Of a DNA stretch of 64,000 nucleotides, positions 33,104-42,104 are shown piece by piece. Under the pieces are notes generated by a model. It was given only the letters and a program-made list of their open reading frames with translations, was not told the DNA's origin and made no database searches. The stretch covers positions 434,001 through 498,000 of the forward strand of contig JBBEBE010000005.1 of NCBI GenBank assembly GCA_040882505.1. The letters run 5' to 3'. Numbering within the stretch: the stretch's first letter is position 1; the number at the start of each line of letters is the position of its first letter. The DNA is from JBBEBE01 sp040882505. GTDB taxonomy: Bacteria; Bacteroidota; Rhodothermia; Balneolales; Balneolaceae. Both the position numbers and the translations under genes were made by a program.

Positions 33104-34339
33104 ATGAAACGATCTGGTCACTGGATTCTCCTCGCACTTTTTCTCCCACTGTTGTTGGTTACGCCCGGAATGGCCCAACAGATGGACATGCTTCTCAAAG
33201 GGGGGCATGTCATGGATCCCAAAAACGGAATTGACGAAGTCATGGATGTCGGAATTACGGATGGCATCATTTCTCACGTTGCTTCAAATCTTTCGGAATC
33301 GAATGCCGAACAGGTGATTGATGTCAGTGGCCATCTGGTCACACCCGGAATCATCGATTTGCACGGACACCTTTCACCGATTGCCGACCCGCCGGACGGG
33401 TTTACATTTCGGGCGGGTGTGACCACCATGATCGATGCCGGTACCTTCGGGTGGCGGAATTTGGCTCTTGCCAAGGAGCAGGTGGATGCAGCAGAGACGC
33501 GTGTGCTGTTAATCCTCTCCATTACCGGAAACAAAGGATCGGACGAGGGAGACCACTCCAGCAGCCTGCTGGTTCAGGATTACACCGACTACAACCCGGA
33601 GATGACGGCCGCCCAGATTTTGGACAATGAGGATCTGATCGTCGGAATCAAAGTCTGGAAATCTCCGGACTTTACGGGCATTGAGCGGGCTGTCGAAGCC
33701 GGGGAGCTTGCCGATGTTCCGGTCATGATCGATTTCGGAGGGAATGATCCTCCGCTCTCCCTCTCCAAACTTCTCTTGGAGACCTTTCGGCCAGGCGATA
33801 TCTATACGCACGCCTATGCCTACCACCCTTGGAGTCGGGAGTCGATTGTGGACGAGAATTACCGAATCAAATCCTATGTGCAGGAGGCGAGGGATCGTGG
33901 AATTATCTTTGATGTTGGCCACGGAGGTGGGGCGTTCAGTTTTGAAGCGGCTGTTCCAGCCATGGAGCAGGGATTTTATCCCGATGTGATCAGTACCGAT
34001 CTCCACTTGAACTCCATGAATGACGGAGCGAAAGAGATGGCCAATATGATGTCCAAGTTTCTGGCCATGGGAATGCCTCTCACGGAAGTGATCGAGGCGT
34101 CCACCTGGAAGCCGGCTCAGGTGATTCAGCGTGAAGAGTTCGGACATCTGACGGTCGGTGCACCGGCTGATGTGGCGGTGTTCAACGTTCGGGAGGGTGA
34201 TTTCGGCTTTTTGGATGTGCGCAACATCCGCTACCCGGGAGACCGGCTACTGGAAGCGGAGTTGACGCTTTTGGAAGGGCGGGTCATGTGGGACCGGAAC
34301 GGCATGGCTGGACAAGCTTTCGAGCATCCCGCACAATAA
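33104..34339 (+). CDS. Exported amidohydrolase/deacetylase-family metallohydrolase
   Basis: The amidohydrolase superfamily hydrolyses amide or ester bonds with a binuclear metal centre. This 411-residue protein has a signal peptide (cleavage near PGMAQQ), the small beta-sandwich part MDMLLKGGHVMDPKNGID, the metal HxH in IIDLHGHLSP, a candidate carbamylated lysine in VGIKVWKSPDF, later histidines (YTHAYAYHP, FDVGHGGGAF) and the last aspartate in ISTDLH. The order matches the EF_0837/AHA_3915-type deacetylase group, related to D-amino-acid and N-acyl hydrolases. Exact substrate unknown. Export to the periplasm sets it apart from cytosolic relatives. Confidence 0.87.
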   Translation: MKRSGHWILLALFLPLLLVTPGMAQQMDMLLKGGHVMDPKNGIDEVMDVGITDGIISHVASNLSESNAEQVIDVSGHLVTPGIIDLHGHLSPIADPPDGFTFRAGVTTMIDAGTFGWRNLALAKEQVDAAETRVLLILSITGNKGSDEGDHSSSLLVQDYTDYNPEMTAAQILDNEDLIVGIKVWKSPDFTGIERAVEAGELADVPVMIDFGGNDPPLSLSKLLLETFRPGDIYTHAYAYHPWSRESIVDENYRIKSYVQEARDRGIIFDVGHGGGAFSFEAAVPAMEQGFYPDVISTDLHLNSMNDGAKEMANMMSKFLAMGMPLTEVIEASTWKPAQVIQREEFGHLTVGAPADVAVFNVREGDFGFLDVRNIRYPGDRLLEAELTLLEGRVMWDRNGMAGQAFEHPAQ

Positions 34340-34430
34340 ACGAGTGAGGACTGTTTTCGGTGTTGGAGGGTGCCTGTGCCTTCCACCCACGCGATTATCT
34401 TTCGAAACGAGTAGAATTGAGGAGAGTACC

Positions 34431-34976
34431 ATGTGTAGAACGACGATAACCCTTGCAGCCCTGTTCCTGTTTCTCATAACCATTGCACCTGGATTGCATG
34501 CGCAGCAGAGAGGAAATGACAGTCCTCGTGTGAGCCCAAACGCTGCTGTCGAACAGACGGTCGGAACAACAGAGATCCGTGTAACCTACGGCCGGCCTTC
34601 GGTCAATGGGCGGGATATCTTCTCTTCAAATGGATTGGTTCCGTACGGAAATGTCTGGAGAACCGGTGCCAATGAAACGACCAACATAACGGTATCAGGA
34701 CCCATCGAGATTGCGGGAGAGTCTCTGCCTGCAGGAACATGGTCGCTCTACACGGTTCCCGGTCCTTCGCAGTGGTCCGTGATCCTGAACGAAAAGCTCT
34801 CTTGGGGGACTCAGTATGATGAATCACAAGATCTCTTCCGTGCAGCGGTATCGATTGAGAGTGCCGATCATCAGGAACAGTTTCTGATTGCATTCGAAGA
34901 GGTGAGCCATTCATCAGCGACCCTTGTTCTGCATTGGGCAGGTGTACGCGTACCGATCCCGGTTACTGTTCCGTAG
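34431..34976 (+). CDS. DUF2911-domain exported protein
   Basis: DUF2911 proteins are secreted proteins of unknown function common in Bacteroidota. After a signal peptide (cleavage near GLHAQQRG) the 181-residue protein shows the domain's typical strings: RVTYGRPSVNGRDIF, LVPYGNVWRTGANE, and LPAGTWSLYTVPG, followed by WSVILNE. I chose the ATG at 34431 because GGAG at 34421-34424 precedes it by 6 nt; the frame is open further upstream. It faces the first plug-domain lipoprotein tail to tail, across a hairpin. Confidence 0.92.
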   Translation: MCRTTITLAALFLFLITIAPGLHAQQRGNDSPRVSPNAAVEQTVGTTEIRVTYGRPSVNGRDIFSSNGLVPYGNVWRTGANETTNITVSGPIEIAGESLPAGTWSLYTVPGPSQWSVILNEKLSWGTQYDESQDLFRAAVSIESADHQEQFLIAFEEVSHSSATLVLHWAGVRVPIPVTVP

Positions 34977-34994
34977 GGATCGAACAGAAATGCC

Positions 34995-35021
34995 GACCCC
35001 GGGATTCTCTAGTCCCGGGTC
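34995..35021. terminator. Hairpin between convergent genes, possible terminator
   Basis: GACCCCGGGA (34995-35004) pairs with TCCCGGGTC (35013-35021) over 9 bp with one bulged C and an 8-nt loop. It contains the stop codon of the minus-strand lipoprotein. No T-run follows on either side, so termination is only a guess. Confidence 0.4.
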
Positions 35022-35491
35022 GTGATCACAACGACTCCAAACATTCCGCGTTCCCCATAGCGTTGTTGTGCAAATCCGGGCGAGAGAACCTCGATTCGTT
35101 CCACATTGTACATGTTGATCATCGATGCGGTGTGATCGTAGGATTGACCAACCGGGGTGTTGTTGATCACAAAAAGGACCAAGTCTGGTTGTGAAATCGA
35201 TTGATGGCCCCGCATTCGAACATCATAGCCGGAAGAGCGATTCATGATGTTCAGGGACGGAAATTGTCGCAAATGATCAATCAATGGACGATTCGGATCA
35301 ATCTCGAGACCGGTTCGGGCTCTCTCCTTCTCTCTGAGTTGTTGCTCCGCAATCTCCTGTATGGTGGTTTGACGGTCCACTTCTCCAGAAGTTGCAACGG
35401 AATCTTGAGGGGCTGCCGTTTCGGTCGATTTGCATCCACCCGCCAACAGTAGCGACAGCAGCATTGACGTGAGTGTGAGTCGTGTAATCAT
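35009..35491 (-). CDS. Stand-alone TonB-receptor plug-domain lipoprotein (copy 1)
   Basis: This 160-residue lipoprotein (lipobox LLLAGGC) consists of a polar linker and one SusC-type plug domain without any barrel. The domain shows DPNRPLIDHLRQFPSL, YDVRMRGHQSI, LVLFVINNTPVG, MINMYNVERIEVL and ends RYGERGMFGVVVITTRD, the place where a receptor would enter its barrel ('YG.RGanGVi.ITT'). AGGAGG lies 6 nt before the chosen ATG. A paralogue lies 149 nt upstream in the same direction. It may act as a periplasmic partner or decoy for receptors or TonB; its function is unknown to me. Confidence 0.85.
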   Translation of the reverse strand: MITRLTLTSMLLSLLLAGGCKSTETAAPQDSVATSGEVDRQTTIQEIAEQQLREKERARTGLEIDPNRPLIDHLRQFPSLNIMNRSSGYDVRMRGHQSISQPDLVLFVINNTPVGQSYDHTASMINMYNVERIEVLSPGFAQQRYGERGMFGVVVITTRD

Positions 35492-35640
35492 GACGAACCT
35501 CCTGTGGCTGAACACGGTCGGAAAATCGTCCATCCCCGCAACGTGCGTTTCGGGGGCATGGTGTCGGGGAAAGGCGATGGTCTACAAACGAATTCTACTC
35601 AATCTCTCTCTAAAAAACAATCTCTCGGGGGTGTTGAACC

Positions 35641-36042
35641 CTATTTTGTGGTGATGACGACGGCCCCGAACGCTCCCCGATCTCCGTAAATCGGCTGAGC
35701 CCGTGAACCGGGCAGTACCTCGATCTGTTCCACATTGTACATGTTGATCATGGCGTTGGCGTCTTCATAATTTCCGGCCGGTGTGCGATTGACCACAAAC
35801 AGCACGCGATTGGATTGCCTTATCGATTGCGATCCGCGCATCTGGACTTCGTAACTTCCTCCCCGATCAAAGACGCGAAGGGAGGGAAACTGACGCAGAT
35901 GGTCGACGAGTGTACGATTCGGGTCAATATCGACACCTGCTCGAATTCGGTCCGAGCTGGACATGTCCGCCATTTTGCAACTACTCGCAAGGAGAGTGAA
36001 AACAATCAGGAGAAGGAAAAGAGGAGAGAATAATCGGTTCAT
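35641..36042 (-). CDS. Stand-alone TonB-receptor plug-domain lipoprotein (copy 2)
   Basis: This 133-residue paralogue of the neighbouring lipoprotein has a signal ending TLLASSC, a shorter linker and the same barrel-less plug: DPNRTLVDHLRQFPSL, YEVQMRGSQSI, RVLFVVNRTPAG, MINMYNVEQIEVL and IYGDRGAFGAVVITTK. The final residues stop exactly at the plug/barrel border in both copies, so this is an architecture and not a truncation. The start is less certain than for copy 1 because no Shine-Dalgarno is visible; a Met at 36072 is the alternative. The tandem pair probably arose by duplication. Confidence 0.83.
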   Translation of the reverse strand: MNRLFSPLFLLLIVFTLLASSCKMADMSSSDRIRAGVDIDPNRTLVDHLRQFPSLRVFDRGGSYEVQMRGSQSIRQSNRVLFVVNRTPAGNYEDANAMINMYNVEQIEVLPGSRAQPIYGDRGAFGAVVITTK

Positions 36043-36271
36043 GGAGATTCTCGGTTTCGTGTTGCCTTCCATGCGAGTATTGGTTTTTCCAATCGGTCTA
36101 TTCAAACGAAAGGACTCGAGCCTTGAAGGCATTTCTGTGAACATTATACAAAGTTTCAAACTGGAATTCAGTGGAACATCCGATTAAATGTTGTAAATCT
36201 CTTGTACGGGCACGAAGATCCTGCATATTCGGTTATGAATAATGTGAAGTTCCACCGAACTGGAGGAGAAG

Positions 36272-36895
36272 ATGAACTTGATTTGGATCTGGACAACCCT
36301 TTGGATGATCGCCATGACACAACCCGAACCAAGCCAACCCGATACGAATGACCGACTGGAACAGGCAACACTGGGAGCAGGATGTTTCTGGTGTGTTGAA
36401 GCGGTCTTTCAGCGTGTACAGGGAGTGGTCGCTGTCGAGGCCGGATTCACGGGAGGGGATCTGGAGAATCCGACGTACCGGCAGGTTGTGTCGGGTCGAA
36501 CCGGTCACGCCGAAGTGGCGCGTGTCACGTTTGATCCCGAGCGAATCTCGTTTGAAGAGATTCTGGAGGTCTTTTGGCATACGCACAATCCGACCACGCT
36601 TAATCGGCAGGGAGCCGATGTCGGAACGCAGTATCGTTCCGCGATTTTCTATCATGACGAGGAGCAGCGTCGTATCGCGGAAACATCGTTGAATCGGACG
36701 GAGGCTTCCGACCTTTGGGAAGATCCGATTGTAACGGAAATTACTCCGCTCGACGAGTATTATCGGGCAGAGAATTACCATCAGGACTACTTCAACAATA
36801 ATCCGAATGCGGGATATTGCCAGGTGGTGATCGCCCCGAAATTGAAGAAGCTCCGGGACGATTTCCCACAATTCTGGCAGGAATCGATCGAGTAA
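36272..36895 (+). CDS. msrA: Peptide-methionine (S)-S-oxide reductase MsrA
   Basis: MsrA repairs methionine-S-sulfoxide. The 207-residue protein has the catalytic motif GCFWCVEAVFQ, the substrate-pocket strands GFTGGDLENPTYRQVVSGRTGHAE, the YRSAIFYH segment and a late resolving cysteine in NAGYCQVVI. The GGAGGAG sequence 5 nt before ATG at 36272 fixes the start, giving an unusual 30-residue N-terminal extension that begins MNLIWIWTTLWMIAM and continues with a polar PEPSQPDTND linker. That may be a membrane anchor or weak export signal, as periplasmic MsrA forms exist. It converges with a TonB receptor gene (1 nt between stops). Confidence 0.95.
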   Translation: MNLIWIWTTLWMIAMTQPEPSQPDTNDRLEQATLGAGCFWCVEAVFQRVQGVVAVEAGFTGGDLENPTYRQVVSGRTGHAEVARVTFDPERISFEEILEVFWHTHNPTTLNRQGADVGTQYRSAIFYHDEEQRRIAETSLNRTEASDLWEDPIVTEITPLDEYYRAENYHQDYFNNNPNAGYCQVVIAPKLKKLRDDFPQFWQESIE

Positions 36896-36896
36896 G

Positions 36897-39389
36897 TTAG
36901 AACTCGAGCGATACTTTCAGGCTTGCATGGCGGCCCGCTTGCGGATAGAAGTAGTTGAAGTACTCTTCTCCTCCTCCTGCAATCCAACCGAACGTATAGC
37001 CGTTGGTGGCATAGTGACGGTCCAGGAGATTGTTTACCTGTAGCTGCACAGACACACCGTGAACCCAGGAATTTGGTTGTAGACGCCAACCACCGCTCAA
37101 ATGCTGGACGGTGTAAGGATCGATCGACCGGCTTCTTGTTGCCGTGTTGTCCATGTATTGGCGGGAGACTGTTTCCAGTTGCCAGCGTGTCCACCACGGT
37201 CCCTTTTCCAGGGTCAGTCCGGTCGAACCAATCCAGGTGGGGGAGAAGGCGATTTCGGTATCTTCATAGACGGTCACATCCTGCCCGCCTTGGTCATAGT
37301 TGTCCAGGTAGTACTCATACTCCGGTATGCGGTTTCGGCTCCAGGTGACCGACCCGTCCCATCGGAGAGCTCGTGTCAATTGTGCCTGTCCGTGCAGTTC
37401 AATGCCCGCCCGGTAGCTTTTCTCGACATTCTCCCGAACGTAGGCGCCCACATCGTTCACCGCACCGGTCAGAATCAATGGATCCCGATAGTCCATCCAG
37501 TAGAGGTTCAACCCGTACTGGAAGAGATTCGCACGGCGTTCGTAGCCGAGTTCGTAGTCGTAGACCTTCTCCGGAGAGGGACGACTCTCGGGGCTCGACT
37601 CTACATAATCCCGGCGACTCGGTTCCCGACTGCCGAGACTGACGGATGCGAAGGCTCGTCGTTCATCGTCGATTTGCCAAGTGATACCCGCCTTCGGATT
37701 GAAGAAGTGGAGGTCGACCTGCTGTTCAACATCCCTCACCTCTTGTTCGCCCTGAACTTCCTCGACTCGAAGTCCGACAAAGTTGTAGGTCACGCGACGT
37801 CCCTGCAAGTCCAGGAAGGTGGTCAGAGCCGGAGTTACATAGGCGGTCCATTTGGCATAGAGGTTTCCGTCGGTCTTGAACCCGTTGTTGTTATAGTATT
37901 GGTCACTGGGTTCGCTTGATCCGGCATACCGGGCCCAGACTACTTCGCCGAAGTGGTCTCCGTCATACTCGTTATAGCCACCACCGACTTGCAGATCCCA
38001 GGAAGAACGGGACCACTGGCTTGAGAGAATCACCCCGTAAAAGTGGTTGTCGAGCCAGCGCTGTCGAATCAAGTCACTCTCTTCGATTGTCTGGTTTCCG
38101 ATCTGAATCGGTTCAATTCCGTACGTCGCCAGATCGTCTCCGACTCGATACTCCTCGTAGTACCCTCGCCCTCGCGTGTAGTGCAGCGAGCTGTTCAGGA
38201 TCCAGTTCTCCCGTGCCTGCCAGCTGTAGTGCAGGTGGTAGTGGTCCTGTTGATAGTTGTCGGTCTGGTTTTCATACGTGAACTCGTTGAAGCGTCGGTT
38301 GCCCAGATTCGATCGGAGGTGGGCCGCATCTCCACCCAGATTGGTAATATAGCGTTCCAGTCCGGTTGCGTCGTTTTCGAGAATGGGTTCCGGAACCCCG
38401 TTCCAGGCTTGGTAGGTTTTCTCCATACCGGTCATGACATCCATTCGAAGTCGTCCACGGTCTCCGGATCGGCTGGCAGAGAGGTGCAGAGATTTCAGAT
38501 CGGAGAAACCCCGATCGATATACCCGTCCGATTCGATCTTGGAGAGTCGAGTTTGCAGGTTCCATCCATCTCCGATGGTGCCGGTTCCGGCACCCAGATT
38601 GAGTTTTCGGGTATTGAACGATCCGAGGACCGAACTTGCCTGGATGTGTGGTTCGGACTCCAGATCACCGGTCTGGATGCTCATGGTCGCACCGAATGCT
38701 CCGGCGCCATGTGTCGACGTTCCGACTCCCCGCTGAACCTGGATGCTTTCGACGCTCGAGGCGAGATCCGGCATGTTGACCCAAAAGACATTTTGTGACT
38801 CTCCGTCATTGACCGGAATTCCGTTCAGTGTGACGTTGATGCGGGTTTGGTCGACTCCGCGCACCCGGAGGCTGGTATATCCGATTCCGGCTCCGGCGTC
38901 GGATGTCGTGACGACCGACGGCGTACGTCGAAGCAGGTAGGGCAGATCCTGAGCCTGTTCGGCTCGCTCGATCTCCTCCTGTTGGATCGTGGTGTAGGCG
39001 ATGGGAGAAGACTCATCGGCACGAACCGCTCGAACCAGAAGTTCGTCTCCGAGTATCGTCGAGACCCGCAGGCGGATTCGGACAGGATCGCCGTCCGGTC
39101 TCGCCTGGAGGGTTACGGGTTGGTATCCCAGATACTGGACGGTGATTTCGACCGGAGCTTCTGCCGAGACGTTGATGATGAATCGCCCCTCTTCGTCGGT
39201 CACCGTTCCGGAGCCGATGGTGGTGTCCACAGGCTGAACGGTCGCTCCAATGAGCGGTTCAGCGGTGGTGGCATCCCGGACAACGCCTTCGATCTGTTGC
39301 GCCCGGACCGAGAGGGCCGGGAGCAAAAGTACGAGCAGGAACAGCCCGCACCTTTTGAATCGTCGTATTCGACGGGTAGTGGGTTTCAT
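36897..39389 (-). CDS. TonB-dependent receptor under thiamine (TPP) riboswitch control
   Basis: The 830-residue receptor has a signal peptide, a carboxypeptidase-regulatory-like domain (about 32-110: IEGVVRDATTAEPLIGATV, GYQPVTL), a plug (about 125-235: LRVRGVDQTRINVTLNGIPV, VESIQVQRGVGTSTHGAGAFG) and a barrel ending RHASLKVSLEF with the terminal Phe. GGAGGT precedes the ATG by 5 nt. The TPP riboswitch in the leader points to import of thiamine or a precursor, as known for THI-element-linked outer-membrane receptors (OMthi) in Bacteroides. No other thiamine genes are adjacent, so the receptor is a solitary regulon member. Confidence 0.9.
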   Translation of the reverse strand: MKPTTRRIRRFKRCGLFLLVLLLPALSVRAQQIEGVVRDATTAEPLIGATVQPVDTTIGSGTVTDEEGRFIINVSAEAPVEITVQYLGYQPVTLQARPDGDPVRIRLRVSTILGDELLVRAVRADESSPIAYTTIQQEEIERAEQAQDLPYLLRRTPSVVTTSDAGAGIGYTSLRVRGVDQTRINVTLNGIPVNDGESQNVFWVNMPDLASSVESIQVQRGVGTSTHGAGAFGATMSIQTGDLESEPHIQASSVLGSFNTRKLNLGAGTGTIGDGWNLQTRLSKIESDGYIDRGFSDLKSLHLSASRSGDRGRLRMDVMTGMEKTYQAWNGVPEPILENDATGLERYITNLGGDAAHLRSNLGNRRFNEFTYENQTDNYQQDHYHLHYSWQARENWILNSSLHYTRGRGYYEEYRVGDDLATYGIEPIQIGNQTIEESDLIRQRWLDNHFYGVILSSQWSRSSWDLQVGGGYNEYDGDHFGEVVWARYAGSSEPSDQYYNNNGFKTDGNLYAKWTAYVTPALTTFLDLQGRRVTYNFVGLRVEEVQGEQEVRDVEQQVDLHFFNPKAGITWQIDDERRAFASVSLGSREPSRRDYVESSPESRPSPEKVYDYELGYERRANLFQYGLNLYWMDYRDPLILTGAVNDVGAYVRENVEKSYRAGIELHGQAQLTRALRWDGSVTWSRNRIPEYEYYLDNYDQGGQDVTVYEDTEIAFSPTWIGSTGLTLEKGPWWTRWQLETVSRQYMDNTATRSRSIDPYTVQHLSGGWRLQPNSWVHGVSVQLQVNNLLDRHYATNGYTFGWIAGGGEEYFNYFYPQAGRHASLKVSLEF

Positions 39390-39532
39390 ATGGAACCTCC
39401 AACTTGCTTATCAGACGTCTTCCTTTGGAAGTGTCTGGTGCTGATTGTGGGGCCGGCTGAACCGGATCCCCGGATAAGAAGTGGAGGAGGTAGACTTGCG
39501 TAACTGAAACTGCTATTCAGAAATGGCATTTC

Positions 39533-39610
39533 AGGTTTCCCTTCGCCGGTATTATCCGGATCAGGTAGTAGGGTATGATCTCAGCCCGCTTTGGCAAGCA
39601 CCCCCAACCT
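39533..39610 (-). ncRNA. TPP (THI-element) riboswitch
   Basis: On the minus strand the conserved THI sequences occur in order: GGGGGTGCTTGCC, GCGGGCTGAGATCATACCC, then CTGATCCGGATAATACCGGC and GAAGGGAAACC. The P1 helix pairs AGGTT (39610-39606) with AACCT (39537-39533). It lies about 145 nt before the receptor start. Downstream, ACCTCC (39491-39486) is exactly complementary to the GGAGGT ribosome site (39400-39395), suggesting translational control. Confidence 0.95.
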
Positions 39611-39626
39611 TCGGTTGATGATGGGT

Positions 39627-39657
39627 CAAATATAGAGCTCTGAGGCGACCGGATCAA
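39627..39657 (-). promoter_or_regulatory. Promoter of the TPP-riboswitch transcript
   Basis: Minus strand TTG (39657-39655) is followed after 20 nt by a perfect TATATTTG (39634-39627), the Bacteroidota housekeeping-promoter form. The start would fall roughly 10 nt before the riboswitch P1 helix. Confidence 0.7.
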
Positions 39658-39741
39658 TGAACCCGTCGGGGAAAAGTGGTATCCTTGAAGTGACGGTGAC
39701 CGACGGAACCGGGAACACGAATTCAAACAGACAGAGAAGCC

Positions 39742-41511
39742 ATGAGCCAGAAGCAGAACGTGATTGACGTGTTGCGAGACATTCATCTGATGATGCAACT
39801 GGCTGGAGAGAATCGGTTCCGTGCCATCGCGTTCGATCGTGCGGCGCGCACCCTGGAGTCGATGAGTGAATCATTTGACGAGCTGGTCGGGGAGAGAAGG
39901 TTGACCGATTTGAAAGGGATCGGCACATCGATCGCCGAGGACATCCATCAATTCCTGGAGAGTGGCGAAATTCCGGTTCTGAACGATCTTCGAGATCGGG
40001 TACCGGAGGGCCTGATGGACTGGCTCGATATCTCCGGGTTGGGTCCGAAGAACATTGTCAAAATCCATCAAGAGCTGGAAATTACCGAGCTGGACGATCT
40101 GCTGGAGGCGTGTCGGGACGGAAGGGTCGCCTCGCTCTCCGGATTGGGGAAGAAGTCGGCGGACCGGATTGCAGACTCGATCGAATGGCTCAAACAGAAT
40201 CGGACTCGTACGCACCTCTCGGAGGCGACCGAGTTGGCCGAACCGTTTTTACAGGCACTTTCGCGTCTGGAAGCGGCAGTCAGGATCGATGTGGCGGGTT
40301 CGTTGCGGCGACAGCGGGAGACGATCGGTGATATCGATCTCTTGGTGGCTGCGGAACCGGGTCTGGCCGGAGGGATCATCGAGCATTTTGCAGGACTGGA
40401 GGTGGTTGTGGACGAACTTGGACGTGGAGAAACGAAGTGTTCGGTTCGTGTAGAGTCGGGACGACAGGTCGATCTTTGCGTTGTACGTCGGGATCAGTGG
40501 CCATCGGCACTGCTCTATTTTACCGGCAGCAAGGAGCATAATGTCATGTTGCGGGGACGGGCGCGAAAGCGGGGTTTGGTTCTCAATGAGTACGGTCTTT
40601 TCCATCAGGACGAGGAGGGAAAGGCCGATCGTGACCGACCCGTGGTGGTTGGTTCCGAGGAGGAGATTTACAAGGTCCTGGATCTCTTTCCGGTTCCACC
40701 CGAACTGCGGGAGGGAATGAGCGAGGAGCAAGAGTTCGAAAAGGGAAGAGGTCCGGAGTTGATTCGGGAGCAGGAGATACGGGGTGTCGTGCACGCTCAC
40801 TCTACCTGGAGTGACGGAAAGGCGAGTATAGAAGAGATGGCACGAGCGGCCATGCAACGCGGGTATACCTATCTGGTGATGAGCGATCACTCAAAATCGG
40901 CAGCCTATGCCGGCGGGTTGACGGAATCCGAGGTGAAGCGTCAGTGGGAGGAGATCGATCGACTCAACGATCAGTTGCGGGAAGAGGGAGCGCCCTTCGA
41001 AATCTTCAAGGGGATCGAGTCGGATATCCTGTCGGATGGCTCTCTTGATTACGATGACGATCTGCTTGACGGGTTTGATCTTGTGATTGCAAGCGTCCAT
41101 TCGGGGCTCGAGATGGATCGGGGCAAGATGATGGATCGGTTCAAACGGGCGATGGATCATCCGGCAACCCGCATCATTGGTCATCCGACGGGTCGATTGC
41201 TTCTCCGGCGTGAAGAGAGTGACCTGGATATGGAAGAACTCATTGGTTACGCTGCCGAACGGGGGGTCGTGATTGAAGTGAATGCCAATCCGTGGCGGCT
41301 CGATCTGGATTGGCGATGGGGGGCACATGCGATGCAGGCAGGTCTGCTCACATCGATTAATCCCGATGCGCATACGACCAGCGGCATCGATGACATCCGG
41401 TGGGGAGTGGCCATGGCACGCAAAGGGTGGTTTACCCCGGACCGGGTGATCAATAGTTGGTCTTTGGATCGGTTTCGACAGTGGGTCGAATCTCCGCGGA
41501 GGGGTTCTTGA
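39742..41511 (+). CDS. polX: DNA polymerase/3'-5' exonuclease PolX
   Basis: PolX enzymes do gap-filling repair and carry a PHP-domain exonuclease. In the 589-residue protein the N-terminal part has the helix-hairpin-helix segments LTDLKGIGTSIAEDI and LSGLGKKSADRIADSI. The nucleotidyltransferase palm shows GSLRRQRETIGDIDLLV with catalytic aspartates, and later GRQVDLCVV. The PHP domain begins VVHAHSTWSDGKAS and continues with SDHSKSAAYAGG, IASVHSG, IGHPTGR and NPDAHTTSGIDDI. The start Met follows AGAGAAGCC; the upstream region carries the divergent TPP promoter. Confidence 0.95.
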   Translation: MSQKQNVIDVLRDIHLMMQLAGENRFRAIAFDRAARTLESMSESFDELVGERRLTDLKGIGTSIAEDIHQFLESGEIPVLNDLRDRVPEGLMDWLDISGLGPKNIVKIHQELEITELDDLLEACRDGRVASLSGLGKKSADRIADSIEWLKQNRTRTHLSEATELAEPFLQALSRLEAAVRIDVAGSLRRQRETIGDIDLLVAAEPGLAGGIIEHFAGLEVVVDELGRGETKCSVRVESGRQVDLCVVRRDQWPSALLYFTGSKEHNVMLRGRARKRGLVLNEYGLFHQDEEGKADRDRPVVVGSEEEIYKVLDLFPVPPELREGMSEEQEFEKGRGPELIREQEIRGVVHAHSTWSDGKASIEEMARAAMQRGYTYLVMSDHSKSAAYAGGLTESEVKRQWEEIDRLNDQLREEGAPFEIFKGIESDILSDGSLDYDDDLLDGFDLVIASVHSGLEMDRGKMMDRFKRAMDHPATRIIGHPTGRLLLRREESDLDMEELIGYAAERGVVIEVNANPWRLDLDWRWGAHAMQAGLLTSINPDAHTTSGIDDIRWGVAMARKGWFTPDRVINSWSLDRFRQWVESPRRGS

Positions 41512-41616
41512 ATGGAACAATCCGGAACCGGATGGTTCCTGGAATCGTTACAGAGTTGGATATACGGCTAACTGTGTTCAATCAAAATTCGAGATGCTAC
41601 AGGCAGGGATGAGACA

Positions 41617-42081
41617 ATGAAGAAGAGAATGCGACGAATTGGATGGGCGGTGATTCTGTGGCTGCTTCCGATGGCCGGTTGGGCGCAGTCCTCGGTGATC
41701 GTACAGATGGCTGGATACCATCAGGTTCCGAAGGTAGAGACCCCGGCTTCCGGGGTCTTGGAGGTCACACTGAAGGCGGATTCGCTGATCGTGGAAGGAA
41801 ACTTTCGCGATTTGAACAGTGTGTATCGCTCATCGGCCCTCTATTTTGGAGAGCCGGGAAAAAGAGGGAACCGATTAATGGGGCTTGTCGCCGAGCTGGA
41901 TGAGGATCGTCGGGGCGGGAAATTTTCTGCCGAAACAAATCGATTAAAGCTGCCTCCCTCTCTGCTTGAAGCGTTGGAACGCGGACATCTGTTTGTGAGT
42001 ATCGGCAGCGATCGACGGCCTCATGGAGAAATTCGGGGGCAACTACCCTCCATGAGCCCGGATCCGGATCCCCGTGAGTGA
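41617..42081 (+). CDS. Secreted CHRD-domain protein
   Basis: The CHRD domain, named from chordin, is found in exported bacterial proteins of unknown function. The 154-residue protein has a signal peptide (cleavage near GWAQSS) and one domain: the strand SVIVQMAGYHQVPKVETPASG, a central LIVEGNFRDL, and the C-terminal signature RRPHGEIRGQL. It is followed by a convergent metF gene 23 nt away. No partner gene is evident. Confidence 0.85.
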   Translation: MKKRMRRIGWAVILWLLPMAGWAQSSVIVQMAGYHQVPKVETPASGVLEVTLKADSLIVEGNFRDLNSVYRSSALYFGEPGKRGNRLMGLVAELDEDRRGGKFSAETNRLKLPPSLLEALERGHLFVSIGSDRRPHGEIRGQLPSMSPDPDPRE

Positions 42082-42104
42082 CCCCGAATCGAAGGGTCGA
42101 TGGA

